A stretch of DNA of 64,000 nt from JAJCYL01 sp965206015 (GTDB lineage: Bacteria; Bacteroidota; Bacteroidia; Cytophagales; Cyclobacteriaceae): positions 310,001-374,000 of the forward strand of contig CBDBIW010000010.1 in the NCBI GenBank assembly GCA_965206015.1, in the 5' to 3' direction. Below the pieces are notes generated by a model. It was given only the letters and a program-made list of their open reading frames with translations, searched no databases and was not told the origin of the DNA. Below are positions 46,368 through 55,040 of this stretch, in pieces (the first letter of the stretch is position 1; each line of letters opens with the position of its first letter). A program made the position numbers and the translations under genes.

Positions 46368-46457
46368 ATTTAAATGGTTAATATTCTAACTGCTAAACGT
46401 ATTTAGGCAGCGATAGTGTTCAAAAGTATAGTGATTAGTATTTCTTTTCTAACCAGT

Positions 46458-47011
46458 TCAGACCCTAATATTATTGATTTTATCTCTCAAAAACGCAGCC
46501 ACTACTTCAAACGCTACAGCAAATTGATCACTATTATGGATGACTATATCTGCTGTTTTTTACTTGGCTGTATGTATTTTTTATGAGCCGGAAGAACATG
46601 GTTTTCAAACTGATACAATATCTTCTATGCTGCACCCCCTTTCTTTCTGATCTCTGGTTAATCGCCGTTCTAACATCAAATATTCCTTCGGCCAAAACGA
46701 TTCTGGAGCAAGCACAAGCTTCTTTGCGGTACCTTCCTGGCTGGGAAACGCATATTCTTTGTGGTAAACAACCTCGTCGTTTTTAGCCTTGCAATATGTT
46801 CTGCAATTTTCAGATCATCAATGGCTCCCTGAAGGTCAAAATGGATAAAACCGGCTGCATCAACATTTTGATCTTCTGATGACTTGTAGTAATTATCTTG
46901 AGTGATATGACGCACCTTTTTTTCATCGAAGTTTTTTAAACTCATTTTTACGAACTCCGATTTTCCTGCCCCACTTCCACCGGCAACACCGACAATGAAA
47001 TTTGCTCCCAC
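46458..47011 (-). pseudogene. udk: Uridine kinase, decayed
   Basis: The N-terminal frame from 47011 has Walker A AGGSGAGKSEF, then VRHITQDNYYKSSEDQNVDA and FDLQGAIDDLKIAEHIARLK. A frameshift follows; the next frame reads NDEVVYHKEYAFPSQEGTAK. An internal deletion joins this to LMLERRLTRDQKERGCSIED. Two stops precede ADIVIHNSDQFAVAFEVVAA. All blocks are in uridine kinase order, but the region with the second ATP-binding half is missing. It lies immediately downstream of rdgB (5-base gap). Confidence 0.85.
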
Positions 47012-47016
47012 TATGA

Positions 47017-47598
47017 TTATTGATTCAGGTCTTTCAAATAGTTGACAAGCTTTTTTACAGCCAAACCCCGGTGGCTAATCTTATTCTTTTCCTCAGAACC
47101 CATTTCCGAAAATGTGATATCGTAACCGCTTGGAATGAATAGTGGGTCATATCCGAACCCTTCAATTCCTCGCATTTCATTGACAATATGTCCCTCAACA
47201 ATACCCTCGAACTGAACTTCCTTTTGGTCAACAATTAATGAAATTACAGCCTTGAATCTCGCAGAACGATCAGTGATTCCCTGCATCTCACTAATGAGTC
47301 TTATGTTATTATCTTCCCTGCTTCTCTGAGGCCCGGCATACCTGGCAGAATAAACACCTGGTGCGCCTTCCAATGCCTTTACTTCCAACCCAGAGTCGTC
47401 AGCAAAACAAGCTATCCTGTAAAGGTTATTGATATATTGTGCTTTTTGCATGGAGTTTTCTTCCATGGTGTCAAAATCTTCAGGGATATCTCCCTCATGA
47501 CCAATTTGCTTCAAACCAACTAATTCGAACTGATTCCCAATCAATTGCTGCACTTCCGATAGTTTGTGGTCATTGCTGGTGGCAAAACACAGCCTCAT
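47017..47598 (-). CDS. rdgB: Non-canonical purine NTP pyrophosphatase (RdgB/HAM1)
   Basis: This 193-residue enzyme hydrolyses ITP, XTP and dITP, protecting DNA from deaminated purines. Family motifs are FATSNDHKLSEV, CFADDSGLEVKALEGAPGVY, SARYAG, GFGYDPLFIPSGY and NKISHRGLAVKKL. The length is standard. It follows the FtsX permease gene in the same direction and precedes the udk relic. Some genomes pair it with rph; not here. Confidence 0.96.
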   Translation of the reverse strand: MRLCFATSNDHKLSEVQQLIGNQFELVGLKQIGHEGDIPEDFDTMEENSMQKAQYINNLYRIACFADDSGLEVKALEGAPGVYSARYAGPQRSREDNNIRLISEMQGITDRSARFKAVISLIVDQKEVQFEGIVEGHIVNEMRGIEGFGYDPLFIPSGYDITFSEMGSEEKNKISHRGLAVKKLVNYLKDLNQ

Positions 47599-47651
47599 TA
47601 TGCAATGTTAGAGAGAAACCAGCATCCACCCACACGCAAACACACACCTTG

Positions 47652-50033
47652 TCATTCGTACCTCAGTGAATCGACAGGATTCCTTCTGGCGGCACCTATT
47701 ATTCTTGTGCTTGAAGTCAGCATTGAGATAAGCAATATCAGTCCCAGAGGGATCAGAAAGGTTACTGCATTGGCTGATTTATAGTAAACGAATATAGAGC
47801 CCATTAACATATCTGCAATAAAATAGCCTGCTAATAGTCCCAGTGATCCACCAAGGGCTATCATAGAGGCGAATGGTTTATTCATCAGTCCAACAATGCT
47901 TGCAATGCGAGCACCTAATACTTTGCGAATGCCTATCTCTTTAATCCTTCTAATAATATTTAATGAGACAAGGGTGAATAATCCTATTCCTGATAAAATG
48001 ACAGATAATACTGCAAGGAATCCAAATATCACTACAATGTTGTTATTTACATCTTTTGCTTGTTTGATGACCCCAAGTTCATCCTGGTAAAATCCTGTAA
48101 AAGGTTTAGTTGGAATAACAGCCGCCCAGGTTTCTTCAAGATAATGATAGGTTGGCGTCCTCTTTGAAGACGGTATCCTGACAATAACAAACCTAAACTC
48201 TTTCTCATCAGACAAACGTATGCCGTAAGAATCAACCTCTCTCCAAAATCCGTTGTGATGGAAGTTTTTTACAACTCCAATAACAGTGAGTGTGACTGAA
48301 TCATCCAAAGCCACTCTTTTGCCTATTGGATTCTCCCACCCAAATTCATTCACAAGTTTTTCATTCACGATTAAGGAATTCAGTTGGTCAGACTCTTTCA
48401 ACTCTTCTTTGAATGACCTTCCTTGTAAAATCTCAAGATCCATCGCCTCGATATACCCGGGTCCGAAATCAAGCATGAAAGTCTCTATTTCATTGCCCTC
48501 ATTTTTCAGTGTTTGTGTGTAATCCCATCTACCAATATGTTCACTTGACCCAACAACGGCAGTAATTTCAGGATTGGAAACTAAAGCATTCTTCAGTTTT
48601 AGATAGTCGGTATGATTGTCTATCCGGGCCCCTATAATTGTATCACGGCTGAAACCCAAATCGAGGGTTTCCTGGTATTGAGCATTTTGAATAAAGGCAA
48701 TTCCGGCGAACAAGGCCATAACAGTAAAGAGGTATTGCGTTGATAAAAGTATCTTCGAGACTCGACCTGCTCCGCCTAACCTCAATGTACCCCTGAGAAT
48801 TTTCACTGGTTCGAAAGAACTGATGTATATGGACGGATAAGCTCCGGCAACAATTGCTGTAAAAATCAAAAGACCAAAAAGAAAAAAATACATCTGGCAG
48901 TTTTGCATAAAATCCATATTCAATTGAACGTCTGGCCACATAGCACTGTAGGCAGGTACTAGGTAATTAGCCAGGGCCAGCGACACTATAATGGCCATAA
49001 AACAGACCATTAGGTTTTCACTCATGAATTGGATTATCAATTGCCATTTTCCCCCTCCCATGACTTTCCTGATCCCGATTTCCTTAATCCTGTTACTGGA
49101 GATCGCTATTGATGTATTAGTGAAATTGAAACAAGCGATCAACAACATTAGCAGTGCCATGATTGGTGGTGCCATAAATGCCGCCGGATGCATTCCAGAG
49201 TTCAACCAATTGGCAAACAAATTTTGAGAATTGGTGCCAAATTCAAGCAGAGGCAACATATAGTATTCAGCAACCTTCCAATCATTTTTGGCTTCATTTT
49301 GTATGGCTATGTAGTTCGATAACAGACCCTCTACTGTTCGGGCTTGTTCTGGCGTTTCAATAAGAAAAAATGTTGCCGCAACGAATCTTTCCCAAGTGTT
49401 CCTCTCGATGTCATTAATGTCAAAATAATTATCAAACTGTACAATGGCATCAAAATAAATGCTTGTATTGAGTGGGATTTTTTCAAAAACTCCACCTACA
49501 ATGAAAGGAAATTCCTTGTCTTCATCATTTCTGAGCGTGAGGATTTCTCCAATCGGATCTTTATCTCCAAAGTAAACTTCTGCCATTTCAGCACTTAAAA
49601 GGATCTTCTTTTTGTCTTTTAAAGCTCCAGGATCGCCAAGTCTCATAGGATAAGTGAACATATCCAGGAAGTCCATGTCTGCGAATCCTATTTCTTTATT
49701 CAGTACAATGTCAGCTTTCTGAACGATCAAGTCAGGGTTGGTGTATCGAACTTGCATTTTAATGTCACTGATGTCATTCAGTGCAGTGGGTCCAAGGGGT
49801 AATGGATTGATACCAAATTCTGTAAATTCATTTTCAGCTACTTTTTTGATCTGAACCTTGTAGATTTTATCTGCTCTGACATGCTGACCGTCGAAGTTCA
49901 TCGCAAATTGCGAATTCAGGTAAGCAACGATGCAGGTGGACAGTGCTAATCCCAGGCCTGCTACGTTGATAATAAGATAGAACTTATTCTTAAGAAGATT
50001 CCTCAAAGAAACGGTCAGGTAGTTTTTAATCAT
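47652..50033 (-). CDS. FtsX/MacB-family ABC transporter permease (orphan, second copy)
   Basis: This 793-residue protein has the same design as the one at 7983-10427: a start of MIKNYLTVSLRNLLKNKFYL, an N-terminal helix, two periplasmic MacB-type domains and two FtsX blocks with loops SSNRIKEIGIRKVMGG and IRRIKEIGIRKVLGAR. It ends RRNPVDSLRYE. No ATPase gene is adjacent. An operator-like motif sits 96 bases upstream, matching the first copy. The two proteins are diverged paralogs. Confidence 0.9.
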   Translation of the reverse strand: MIKNYLTVSLRNLLKNKFYLIINVAGLGLALSTCIVAYLNSQFAMNFDGQHVRADKIYKVQIKKVAENEFTEFGINPLPLGPTALNDISDIKMQVRYTNPDLIVQKADIVLNKEIGFADMDFLDMFTYPMRLGDPGALKDKKKILLSAEMAEVYFGDKDPIGEILTLRNDEDKEFPFIVGGVFEKIPLNTSIYFDAIVQFDNYFDINDIERNTWERFVAATFFLIETPEQARTVEGLLSNYIAIQNEAKNDWKVAEYYMLPLLEFGTNSQNLFANWLNSGMHPAAFMAPPIMALLMLLIACFNFTNTSIAISSNRIKEIGIRKVMGGGKWQLIIQFMSENLMVCFMAIIVSLALANYLVPAYSAMWPDVQLNMDFMQNCQMYFFLFGLLIFTAIVAGAYPSIYISSFEPVKILRGTLRLGGAGRVSKILLSTQYLFTVMALFAGIAFIQNAQYQETLDLGFSRDTIIGARIDNHTDYLKLKNALVSNPEITAVVGSSEHIGRWDYTQTLKNEGNEIETFMLDFGPGYIEAMDLEILQGRSFKEELKESDQLNSLIVNEKLVNEFGWENPIGKRVALDDSVTLTVIGVVKNFHHNGFWREVDSYGIRLSDEKEFRFVIVRIPSSKRTPTYHYLEETWAAVIPTKPFTGFYQDELGVIKQAKDVNNNIVVIFGFLAVLSVILSGIGLFTLVSLNIIRRIKEIGIRKVLGARIASIVGLMNKPFASMIALGGSLGLLAGYFIADMLMGSIFVYYKSANAVTFLIPLGLILLISMLTSSTRIIGAARRNPVDSLRYE

Positions 50034-50128
50034 GATATCATTTTAGATGTTCAACAATACACAATGTCTATGCCAACATCATAAATATTTAATAATCAGG
50101 TACTTATATTTATGATTGCCGAAATGCT

Positions 50129-50144
50129 CGTTCGATTTCGGACA
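50129..50144. promoter_or_regulatory. Operator-like motif upstream of the second FtsX permease
   Basis: CGTTCGATTTCGGACA pairs with TGTTCGAAAATGTACA at 10522-10537, upstream of the other FtsX permease. It also overlaps an inverted repeat, CCGAAAT (50119-50125) / ATTTCGG (50135-50141). Confidence 0.45.
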
Positions 50145-50209
50145 ATATGTACAACAATTGGGAGAAAGGCTACCCTTCAAGACTCAAAGTTGCAGCATCC
50201 CGCTACCCG

Positions 50210-50821
50210 CTAATTAATATCGTATACCGATCTGGAAAGGATACTTCTGCCTAGAGTAATCTCATCCGCATATTCCAGCTCCCCACCAACCGGAACTCCC
50301 CTGGCTATGGTAGTAACTTTTTTATCATACACCTTGAGTTTCTTCGTTACGTAGAAGGCCGTTGTGTCACCTTCCATTGTGGGACTTAAAGCCAGAATAA
50401 TTTCATCCACTTCCTTAAAATCTTCCACCCTTTTAATAAGTGCCTCGACGTTAAGATTCTCTGGCCCAATTCCATTGATAGGTGAAATAATGCCTCCCAA
50501 AATATGGTATAAGCCATTGTACTGGCTGGTATTTTCAATGGCAAGTACATCTTGTGTGTTTTCAACAACACAAATAATTGAATTATCCCTCCGATGGCTT
50601 GAGCAAATGGCACAAGTATCACTGTCAGAAATGTTAAAACAAATCTTACAATAATTTATTTGGGTTCTCAGATTTACCAGTGCATCACTAAGAACTTCTG
50701 TAGCATAGGGCTCTTCTTTCAAGAGGTACAATATCAGACGTAATGCTGTTTTTTTGCCAATTCCAGGCAATTTGGAGATTTCATTTACGGCTTCTTCAAC
50801 TAGTTTTGAGGGGAATTGCAT
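50210..50821 (-). CDS. recR: Recombination protein RecR
   Basis: This 203-residue protein loads RecA with RecF and RecO at gaps. A helix-hairpin-helix (ISKLPGIGKKTALRLILYLL), a four-cysteine zinc knuckle (CKICFNISDSDTCAIC), a TOPRIM domain starting IICVVENTQDVLAIENT and the C-terminal ARGVPVGGELEYADEITLGR with the Walker-B-like end are complete. It follows clpS with a 4-base gap. Confidence 0.97.
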   Translation of the reverse strand: MQFPSKLVEEAVNEISKLPGIGKKTALRLILYLLKEEPYATEVLSDALVNLRTQINYCKICFNISDSDTCAICSSHRRDNSIICVVENTQDVLAIENTSQYNGLYHILGGIISPINGIGPENLNVEALIKRVEDFKEVDEIILALSPTMEGDTTAFYVTKKLKVYDKKVTTIARGVPVGGELEYADEITLGRSILSRSVYDIN

Positions 50822-50825
50822 CCGG

Positions 50826-51101
50826 TTAACTGATGGCTGCTTTAATGCCAGCGTTTGAGATTCCTTCCCTCATCGGCCTGAGTTTCTGGTAACTGCCATT
50901 TCTCACTACACACTGACCTTTATAATGAATGATATAAGTACATTGTTCAGCCTGATTCGGGTCGTGTTTACAAACCTTTATCAGGGTTTCAATAACATGC
51001 TCGAAAGTATTGAAGTCGTCATTAAAAACGATCAGATTCTTAGGATTGTCATTGTCCTCAAGAACTTCTTCTAATACATCTTCTTTAGTTACCACTGGCA
51101 T
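50826..51101 (-). CDS. clpS: ATP-dependent Clp protease adaptor ClpS
   Basis: This 91-residue adaptor hands N-end-rule substrates to ClpA/ClpC-ClpP. The core NLIVFNDDFNTFEHVIETLI contains the ligand-pocket N-D-D and the following helices; the C-terminal VRNGSYQKLRPMREGISNAG is typical of the bacteroidotal form. A short acidic N-terminus (KEDVLEEVLEDNDNPK) acts as the extension. It is co-transcribed with recR. Confidence 0.94.
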   Translation of the reverse strand: MPVVTKEDVLEEVLEDNDNPKNLIVFNDDFNTFEHVIETLIKVCKHDPNQAEQCTYIIHYKGQCVVRNGSYQKLRPMREGISNAGIKAAIS

Positions 51102-51142
51102 TAACTCTGCAAAGTTATAAAATCACTGACTAATTGAGAATG

Positions 51143-51175
51143 TTTGCTTCCGCCTTACTGGACTTTACTATTTTG
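51143..51175 (+). promoter_or_regulatory. Possible promoter of the sodium:solute symporter gene
   Basis: TTTG at 51143-51146 is followed by TACTATTTTG (51166-51175), close to the TAnnTTTG box, 20 bases before the start. Spacing is 19-22 depending on the register. Confidence 0.35.
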
Positions 51176-51195
51176 CATTCAAATCGAAAACGGAG

Positions 51196-52665
51196 ATGAG
51201 TCCTCTTTTAATATTTACTGTATTAGCAACTTATTTCGCAGTCCTCTACTTCATATCCTATTTTTCTTCAAGAAATGCGGATTCAACGACTTTTTTTACT
51301 GGCAATAGAGCATCTCCTTGGTTCCTCGTAGCATTTGGAATGATTGGTGCCTCTTTGAGTGGTGTAACCTTCATTTCTATTCCGGGAGAAGTAGGTGCAT
51401 TGATATCTAAAGCGGAACCTGAGTATAAAGCCTTTACCTATTTTCAACTGGTACTTGGATACCTACTTGGATATTTTGTGATTGCCAATGTGCTAATGCC
51501 CATGTATTACAAGCTTAATCTGGTTTCAATCTACACCTATCTGCATCAAAGATTTGGTATTAAAACCTATAAAACGGGGTCCTCATTTTTTCTAATCTCC
51601 CAGTCTATGGGGGCTGCGCTAAGATTATTTCTAGTAGCCGGAGTACTTCAGATCGCACTTTTTGATATATATAACATACCCTTTATGGTAACTGTAGCCG
51701 TTACCATACTGCTCATTTGGGTTTACACTTACAAGGCAGGAATAAAAACGATTGTATGGACAGATACCTTGCAAACATTTTTTATGCTACTCGCAGTGGT
51801 CATCACCATTATCACTATTTCCAAAAACCTTAACCTCAACTCGAACGGCTTACTGTCTGTGATCAACGAACACGAATACACCAAAATATTTATCTGGGAA
51901 TGGAAAAGCTCCAAGTTCTTTTTCAAGCAGTTTTTCTCAGGGGCTTTTATTGCCATAGTGATGACTGGTCTCGACCAGAATATGATGCAAAAGAATCTAA
52001 CCTGCCGTAATATCTGGGAAGCCAAAAAGAATATGTATTGGTTCAGCATTATCCTTGTGCCGGTTAACTTTCTCTTCCTAAGCCTGGGGCTATTGTTGTA
52101 TTTATATGCAAGTGAAATGGGCATCGCCATTCCCGAACGTTCTGATGACCTCTACCCAATCCTGACGTTGCAACATTTCACTCCTCTTGTGGGAATTGTG
52201 TTCCTGTTGGGGATTGTCGCGGCCGCCTTTTCAAGTGCCGACTCGGCATTGACGGCCCTCACTACCGCCTTTTGTGTTGATTTTCTGAACTTGAAAGAGT
52301 TACCTGAAGAAAAACGCAAGCAACGAAGACTAATGGTCCATATAGCTTTTTCAATGGTGCTCTTTTTGATAATTATTATTTTCAGGATAATCAATGACGA
52401 TAGTGTAATCAGTACTGTGTTCACGGTAGCAGGATACACTTATGGCCCACTTCTGGGATTATTTTCATTCGGCATGTTCACCAAATGGGAAATTAAAGAC
52501 CAATTGGCTCTACCAGTATGCCTCGCATCACCTTTGATCTCATACCTGATCAACATCAATTCTGAAACCTTGCTCGGGGGTTATCAGTTTGGATTTGAGA
52601 TACTTATCCTGAACGGACTGATAACTTTTTTAGGATTGTTCTTAATTCGCGAGAAGCAGGAGTAG
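51196..52665 (+). CDS. Sodium:solute symporter (SSS family)
   Basis: This 489-residue membrane protein has about 13 hydrophobic segments in LeuT-type order. FSSRNADSTTFFTGNRASPW opens the family signature, GMIGASLSGVTFISIPGEVG is the sodium-site helix, and FSSADSALTALTTAFCVDFL is the conserved helix-8 block with the second sodium site. The substrate cannot be told (sugar, proline, pantothenate and others are possible). It is divergent from clpS. Confidence 0.92.
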   Translation: MSPLLIFTVLATYFAVLYFISYFSSRNADSTTFFTGNRASPWFLVAFGMIGASLSGVTFISIPGEVGALISKAEPEYKAFTYFQLVLGYLLGYFVIANVLMPMYYKLNLVSIYTYLHQRFGIKTYKTGSSFFLISQSMGAALRLFLVAGVLQIALFDIYNIPFMVTVAVTILLIWVYTYKAGIKTIVWTDTLQTFFMLLAVVITIITISKNLNLNSNGLLSVINEHEYTKIFIWEWKSSKFFFKQFFSGAFIAIVMTGLDQNMMQKNLTCRNIWEAKKNMYWFSIILVPVNFLFLSLGLLLYLYASEMGIAIPERSDDLYPILTLQHFTPLVGIVFLLGIVAAAFSSADSALTALTTAFCVDFLNLKELPEEKRKQRRLMVHIAFSMVLFLIIIIFRIINDDSVISTVFTVAGYTYGPLLGLFSFGMFTKWEIKDQLALPVCLASPLISYLININSETLLGGYQFGFEILILNGLITFLGLFLIREKQE

Positions 52666-52788
52666 CAATGAGTAGTAATAATCTTATTTTACACTATAAC
52701 AGGCATTTTAAAGTATAAAATACTTATGTAGTACTGGTTTGGTGATAGAATAATATTCTTATTGCATCACTTTAGTATAAAAACACGT

Positions 52789-52796
52789 TAACTTTG
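52789..52796 (+). promoter_or_regulatory. -7 box before the GNAT module
   Basis: TAACTTTG matches the Bacteroidota -7 consensus TAnnTTTG exactly, 65 bases before the ATG at 52862. No good -33 element is seen. Confidence 0.35.
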
Positions 52797-52861
52797 TAAT
52801 ACAAGTAAACAACTTAACACTTGTAACTTAAGTAATCCGTTCAATATAAAACGATTGCAAT

Positions 52862-53011
52862 ATGGCTAAGCCAATTAAAGAAACTCCTGTACTTACAGGA
52901 GAAGATGCCAGAAGGTTCATAGAGCAAACAAACAACGTTGTTAAGGTGTCTCCTGAACTAAAAGCTCGTATGCAGGCTAACTACGAGCGCATGTCTGCTA
53001 TTGCCAAATAA
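52862..53011 (+). CDS. 49-residue partner of the GNAT protein, antitoxin-like
   Basis: This short protein starts MAKPIKETPVLTGEDARRFI and ends YERMSAIAK. It is predicted mostly helical and charged. Its last codons overlap the TTG start of the GNAT gene by 11 bases, so translation is coupled. Small proteins with the TPxLxGEDARRF pattern precede GNAT genes in other Bacteroidota to my knowledge, hinting at a toxin-antitoxin-like pair. That role is inferred only. Confidence 0.65.
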   Translation: MAKPIKETPVLTGEDARRFIEQTNNVVKVSPELKARMQANYERMSAIAK

Positions 53012-53543
53012 TTTAGACCCATTACCGTTTTCAATAGTCAGGTTGACGCCTGATCACTCATTCAAACCATTTGATTGTAGTGATCCTGATTTGAACGACT
53101 TCCTTCTTAACGATGCAAAACCATCAATGGCTGAGCTTCTTACTGTTACTTATGTTCTTGAGGATGAAGGTCAAACTGTTGGATTTTACAGTCTAATGAA
53201 TGATAAGATTTCTCATGACGACTTTGGCAGCAGAAATCAATTCAAGAAAATAATAAAAGGGTTATTCAGTTCAAAGAAACAATTCAAGAGCTATCCGGCT
53301 ATGAAAATTGCCCGACTCGCTATTAATAACAGTCATCAAGGGCAGGAAATAGGAACTGCAACGCTAGACTTTCTTAAGCTGTGGTTTAGAGAAAATAATA
53401 AGACCGGATGCCGATTTATAACTGTTGATGCATATAGTCAATCCCTCAGATTCTATGAAAAGAACGGGTTTAAGTATATGACTAAGCATGATTTAAATTC
53501 GGACACCCGGGCAATGTTCTATAATCTACATCAAGACATCTAG
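53001..53543 (+). CDS. GNAT-family N-acetyltransferase
   Basis: This 180-residue protein has the GNAT fold: FDCSDPDLNDFLLNDAKPSM, YVLEDEGQTVGFYSLMNDKI (beta strands), MKIARLAINNSHQGQEIGTA (acetyl-CoA pyrophosphate loop, Q-x-x-G) and FITVDAYSQSLRFYEKNGFK. The start is a TTG at 53001 inside the preceding small gene. Its size and CSDPDLNDFL opening are like TacT/AtaT-type acetyltransferases, but ordinary metabolite or protein acetylation is also possible. Confidence 0.82.
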   Translation: MPNNLDPLPFSIVRLTPDHSFKPFDCSDPDLNDFLLNDAKPSMAELLTVTYVLEDEGQTVGFYSLMNDKISHDDFGSRNQFKKIIKGLFSSKKQFKSYPAMKIARLAINNSHQGQEIGTATLDFLKLWFRENNKTGCRFITVDAYSQSLRFYEKNGFKYMTKHDLNSDTRAMFYNLHQDI

Positions 53544-53554
53544 AAGGATGAGGA

Positions 53555-54103
53555 TTATCCTCTCGGCTTCCAGGGAATTTCTTTTGCCCCCGATTCGTGG
53601 CTAATTTTTCGGGATAGGGTGAACAAATAATCAGATAATCGATTCAGGTACTGGATCACTAAAGGTTCAACCTGAGACTCTTGAGATAAAGCAACCGCCA
53701 ATCGTTCGCTTCGCCTGCAAATACATCTGGCAATATGACAAATAGATACGGCCTCGTGCCCTCCGGGTAAAACAAAGTTTTTAAGTTCCGGTACCTCGGT
53801 ATCCATCTGGTCAATATTTCTTTCCAGAATCTCAATATCAGCATTGGTCAAATCTGGCTTGACAATATTTTCTTTAAGCGGGTCAGCGGCTAACGATGAA
53901 CCTAAGGTAAATAGCCTTTCCTGGATTTGAATAAGAAAACCTTCCCTGTTTTGGTTGACCGGTTGATCCCTTAACAAACCCATATATGAATTGAGTTCAT
54001 CGACAGTGCCGCAGGATTCAATTCTGAGATGGGACTTTGAAACTCTTGTTCCACCTAATAAAGCTGTTTCACCTCTGTCGCCAGTTTTGGTATATATCTT
54101 CAT
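53555..54103 (-). CDS. PduO-type cob(I)yrinic acid a,c-diamide adenosyltransferase
   Basis: This 182-residue enzyme makes adenosylcobalamin from cob(I)alamin and ATP. The N-terminal TKTGDRGETALLGGTRVSKS is the ATP-binding signature, followed by ESCGTVDELNSYMGLLRD, CRRSERLAVAL and YLNRLSDYLFTLSR. A GTG at 54118 could extend it by five residues, but the ATG at 54103 gives the family start MKIYTKTGD. No B12 operon is near. Confidence 0.93.
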   Translation of the reverse strand: MKIYTKTGDRGETALLGGTRVSKSHLRIESCGTVDELNSYMGLLRDQPVNQNREGFLIQIQERLFTLGSSLAADPLKENIVKPDLTNADIEILERNIDQMDTEVPELKNFVLPGGHEAVSICHIARCICRRSERLAVALSQESQVEPLVIQYLNRLSDYLFTLSRKISHESGAKEIPWKPRG

Positions 54104-54133
54104 AAGGTAAAGTTCCACGAATTCACTCGGGGA

Positions 54134-54539
54134 TTATTTGAAGTAATTGCTGTTGGCCGATATAATCTCATGATGAAAATTTTCAAGAGCACTGAAATCA
54201 TAATCATGAGTGACCAGCTTCAAATCTTGCTTTTTACAGAATTCGGCAAAGTAAATGTCATTAAAATCTGCCTTATCGCAATTGGCTAGCATTGTCCTCA
54301 TCTCCTCTTTATTAAAAATCCCTGTTAACAAACTGCATGCCTTAAGAATATTTTCCGTTGATTAAATACTTCTTTGCCAGTATTTCCAAAAAGAAAGTTG
54401 AATATTTTCCTATAACAGGCGTTGCTACATCTGCGTATTGAGGAGAATTCAAATACATCCATACATTTGAATCAATGAAAAACTTGTCATTCGACTCAGA
54501 AGAGAAGTCTGCAATGGATGTAATATCAGTCCTCATCAA
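54134..54539 (-). pseudogene. PIN-domain nuclease (toxin-like), internally deleted
   Basis: The first half (54539-54342) has DKFFIDSNVWMYLNSPQYAD, the first PIN acidic residue; the second half, in another frame, has NILKACSLLTGIFNKEEMRT and ADFNDIYFAEFCKKQDLKLV, then THDYDFSALE, the last PIN motif. The centre of the domain (near YLINGKYS) is missing and the frame shifts. Its ATG overlaps the end of the STAS-like gene by 14 bases. A VapC-like RNase function is now lost. Confidence 0.75.
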
Positions 54540-54867
54540 TTAAATCAATATTATCCAAATCGGATTTGTTTGCTATACCAAACCTTTTCTTTGCATGGTC
54601 TGTAACAATTTTCAATAGTGAGGCGTCATCCCGACTTAGGTTTTTTAGCCTTAAGAGTTTGCGGATTTGTTCTGGGGAATATTGCCTGTAAAGTTTGCCA
54701 ATAGCAGTATTCAAGAACGCAGAAATCATTATTTCAATTCCCTCGAAATCGAGATCAACGGTCTCTTTTTCCCCAAACCCTTCAATAATTACATTGTAAA
54801 GTTTTTCGCCGTCTACTGCAGATACTGCCAGATGATTTTTAGTGTAATCTTTAACCTTAAGATACAT
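54526..54867 (-). CDS. STAS-like DUF4325 protein
   Basis: This 113-residue protein contains VDLDFEGIEIMISAFLNTAIGKL, the DUF4325 core; the segment LYRQYSPEQIRKLLRLKNLS follows, and an acidic tail (NIDLIDED) ends it. The start at ATG 54867 overlaps the preceding small gene. STAS-like DUF4325 proteins are of unknown role, often with regulators. Here one precedes a PIN gene, with overlap at both ends. Confidence 0.8.
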   Translation of the reverse strand: MYLKVKDYTKNHLAVSAVDGEKLYNVIIEGFGEKETVDLDFEGIEIMISAFLNTAIGKLYRQYSPEQIRKLLRLKNLSRDDASLLKIVTDHAKKRFGIANKSDLDNIDLIDED

Positions 54868-55012
54868 CACAAAATATTTTAATGTCTATTTCCTCAGCCA
54901 AATAATAAGTGTTCTGATCCCTTGCAAAAAAATCGAATGCTTCCTGATCCGTCTTCAAACTCGAGGGCATCATCAACTCATCCTTTGAACTAAAACTACT
55001 CAACAGACCCAT
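54857..55012 (-). CDS. 51-residue small protein before the STAS-like gene
   Basis: This open frame begins MGLLSSFSSKDELMMPSSLK and ends YYLAEEIDIKIFCDVS. It overlaps the STAS-like gene by 11 bases and shares its direction, which supports it as a real gene. No family is recognised. It is followed by the STAS-like and PIN genes, so it may be a component of that unit. Confidence 0.6.
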   Translation of the reverse strand: MGLLSSFSSKDELMMPSSLKTDQEAFDFFARDQNTYYLAEEIDIKIFCDVS

Positions 55013-55040
55013 ATTCTATCTAACTATTGTCTTCAATTTA

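Noticed and set aside
46583..46786. 67-codon plus-strand frame
   Set aside because: It is antisense to the uridine kinase relic, whose blocks explain the sequence.
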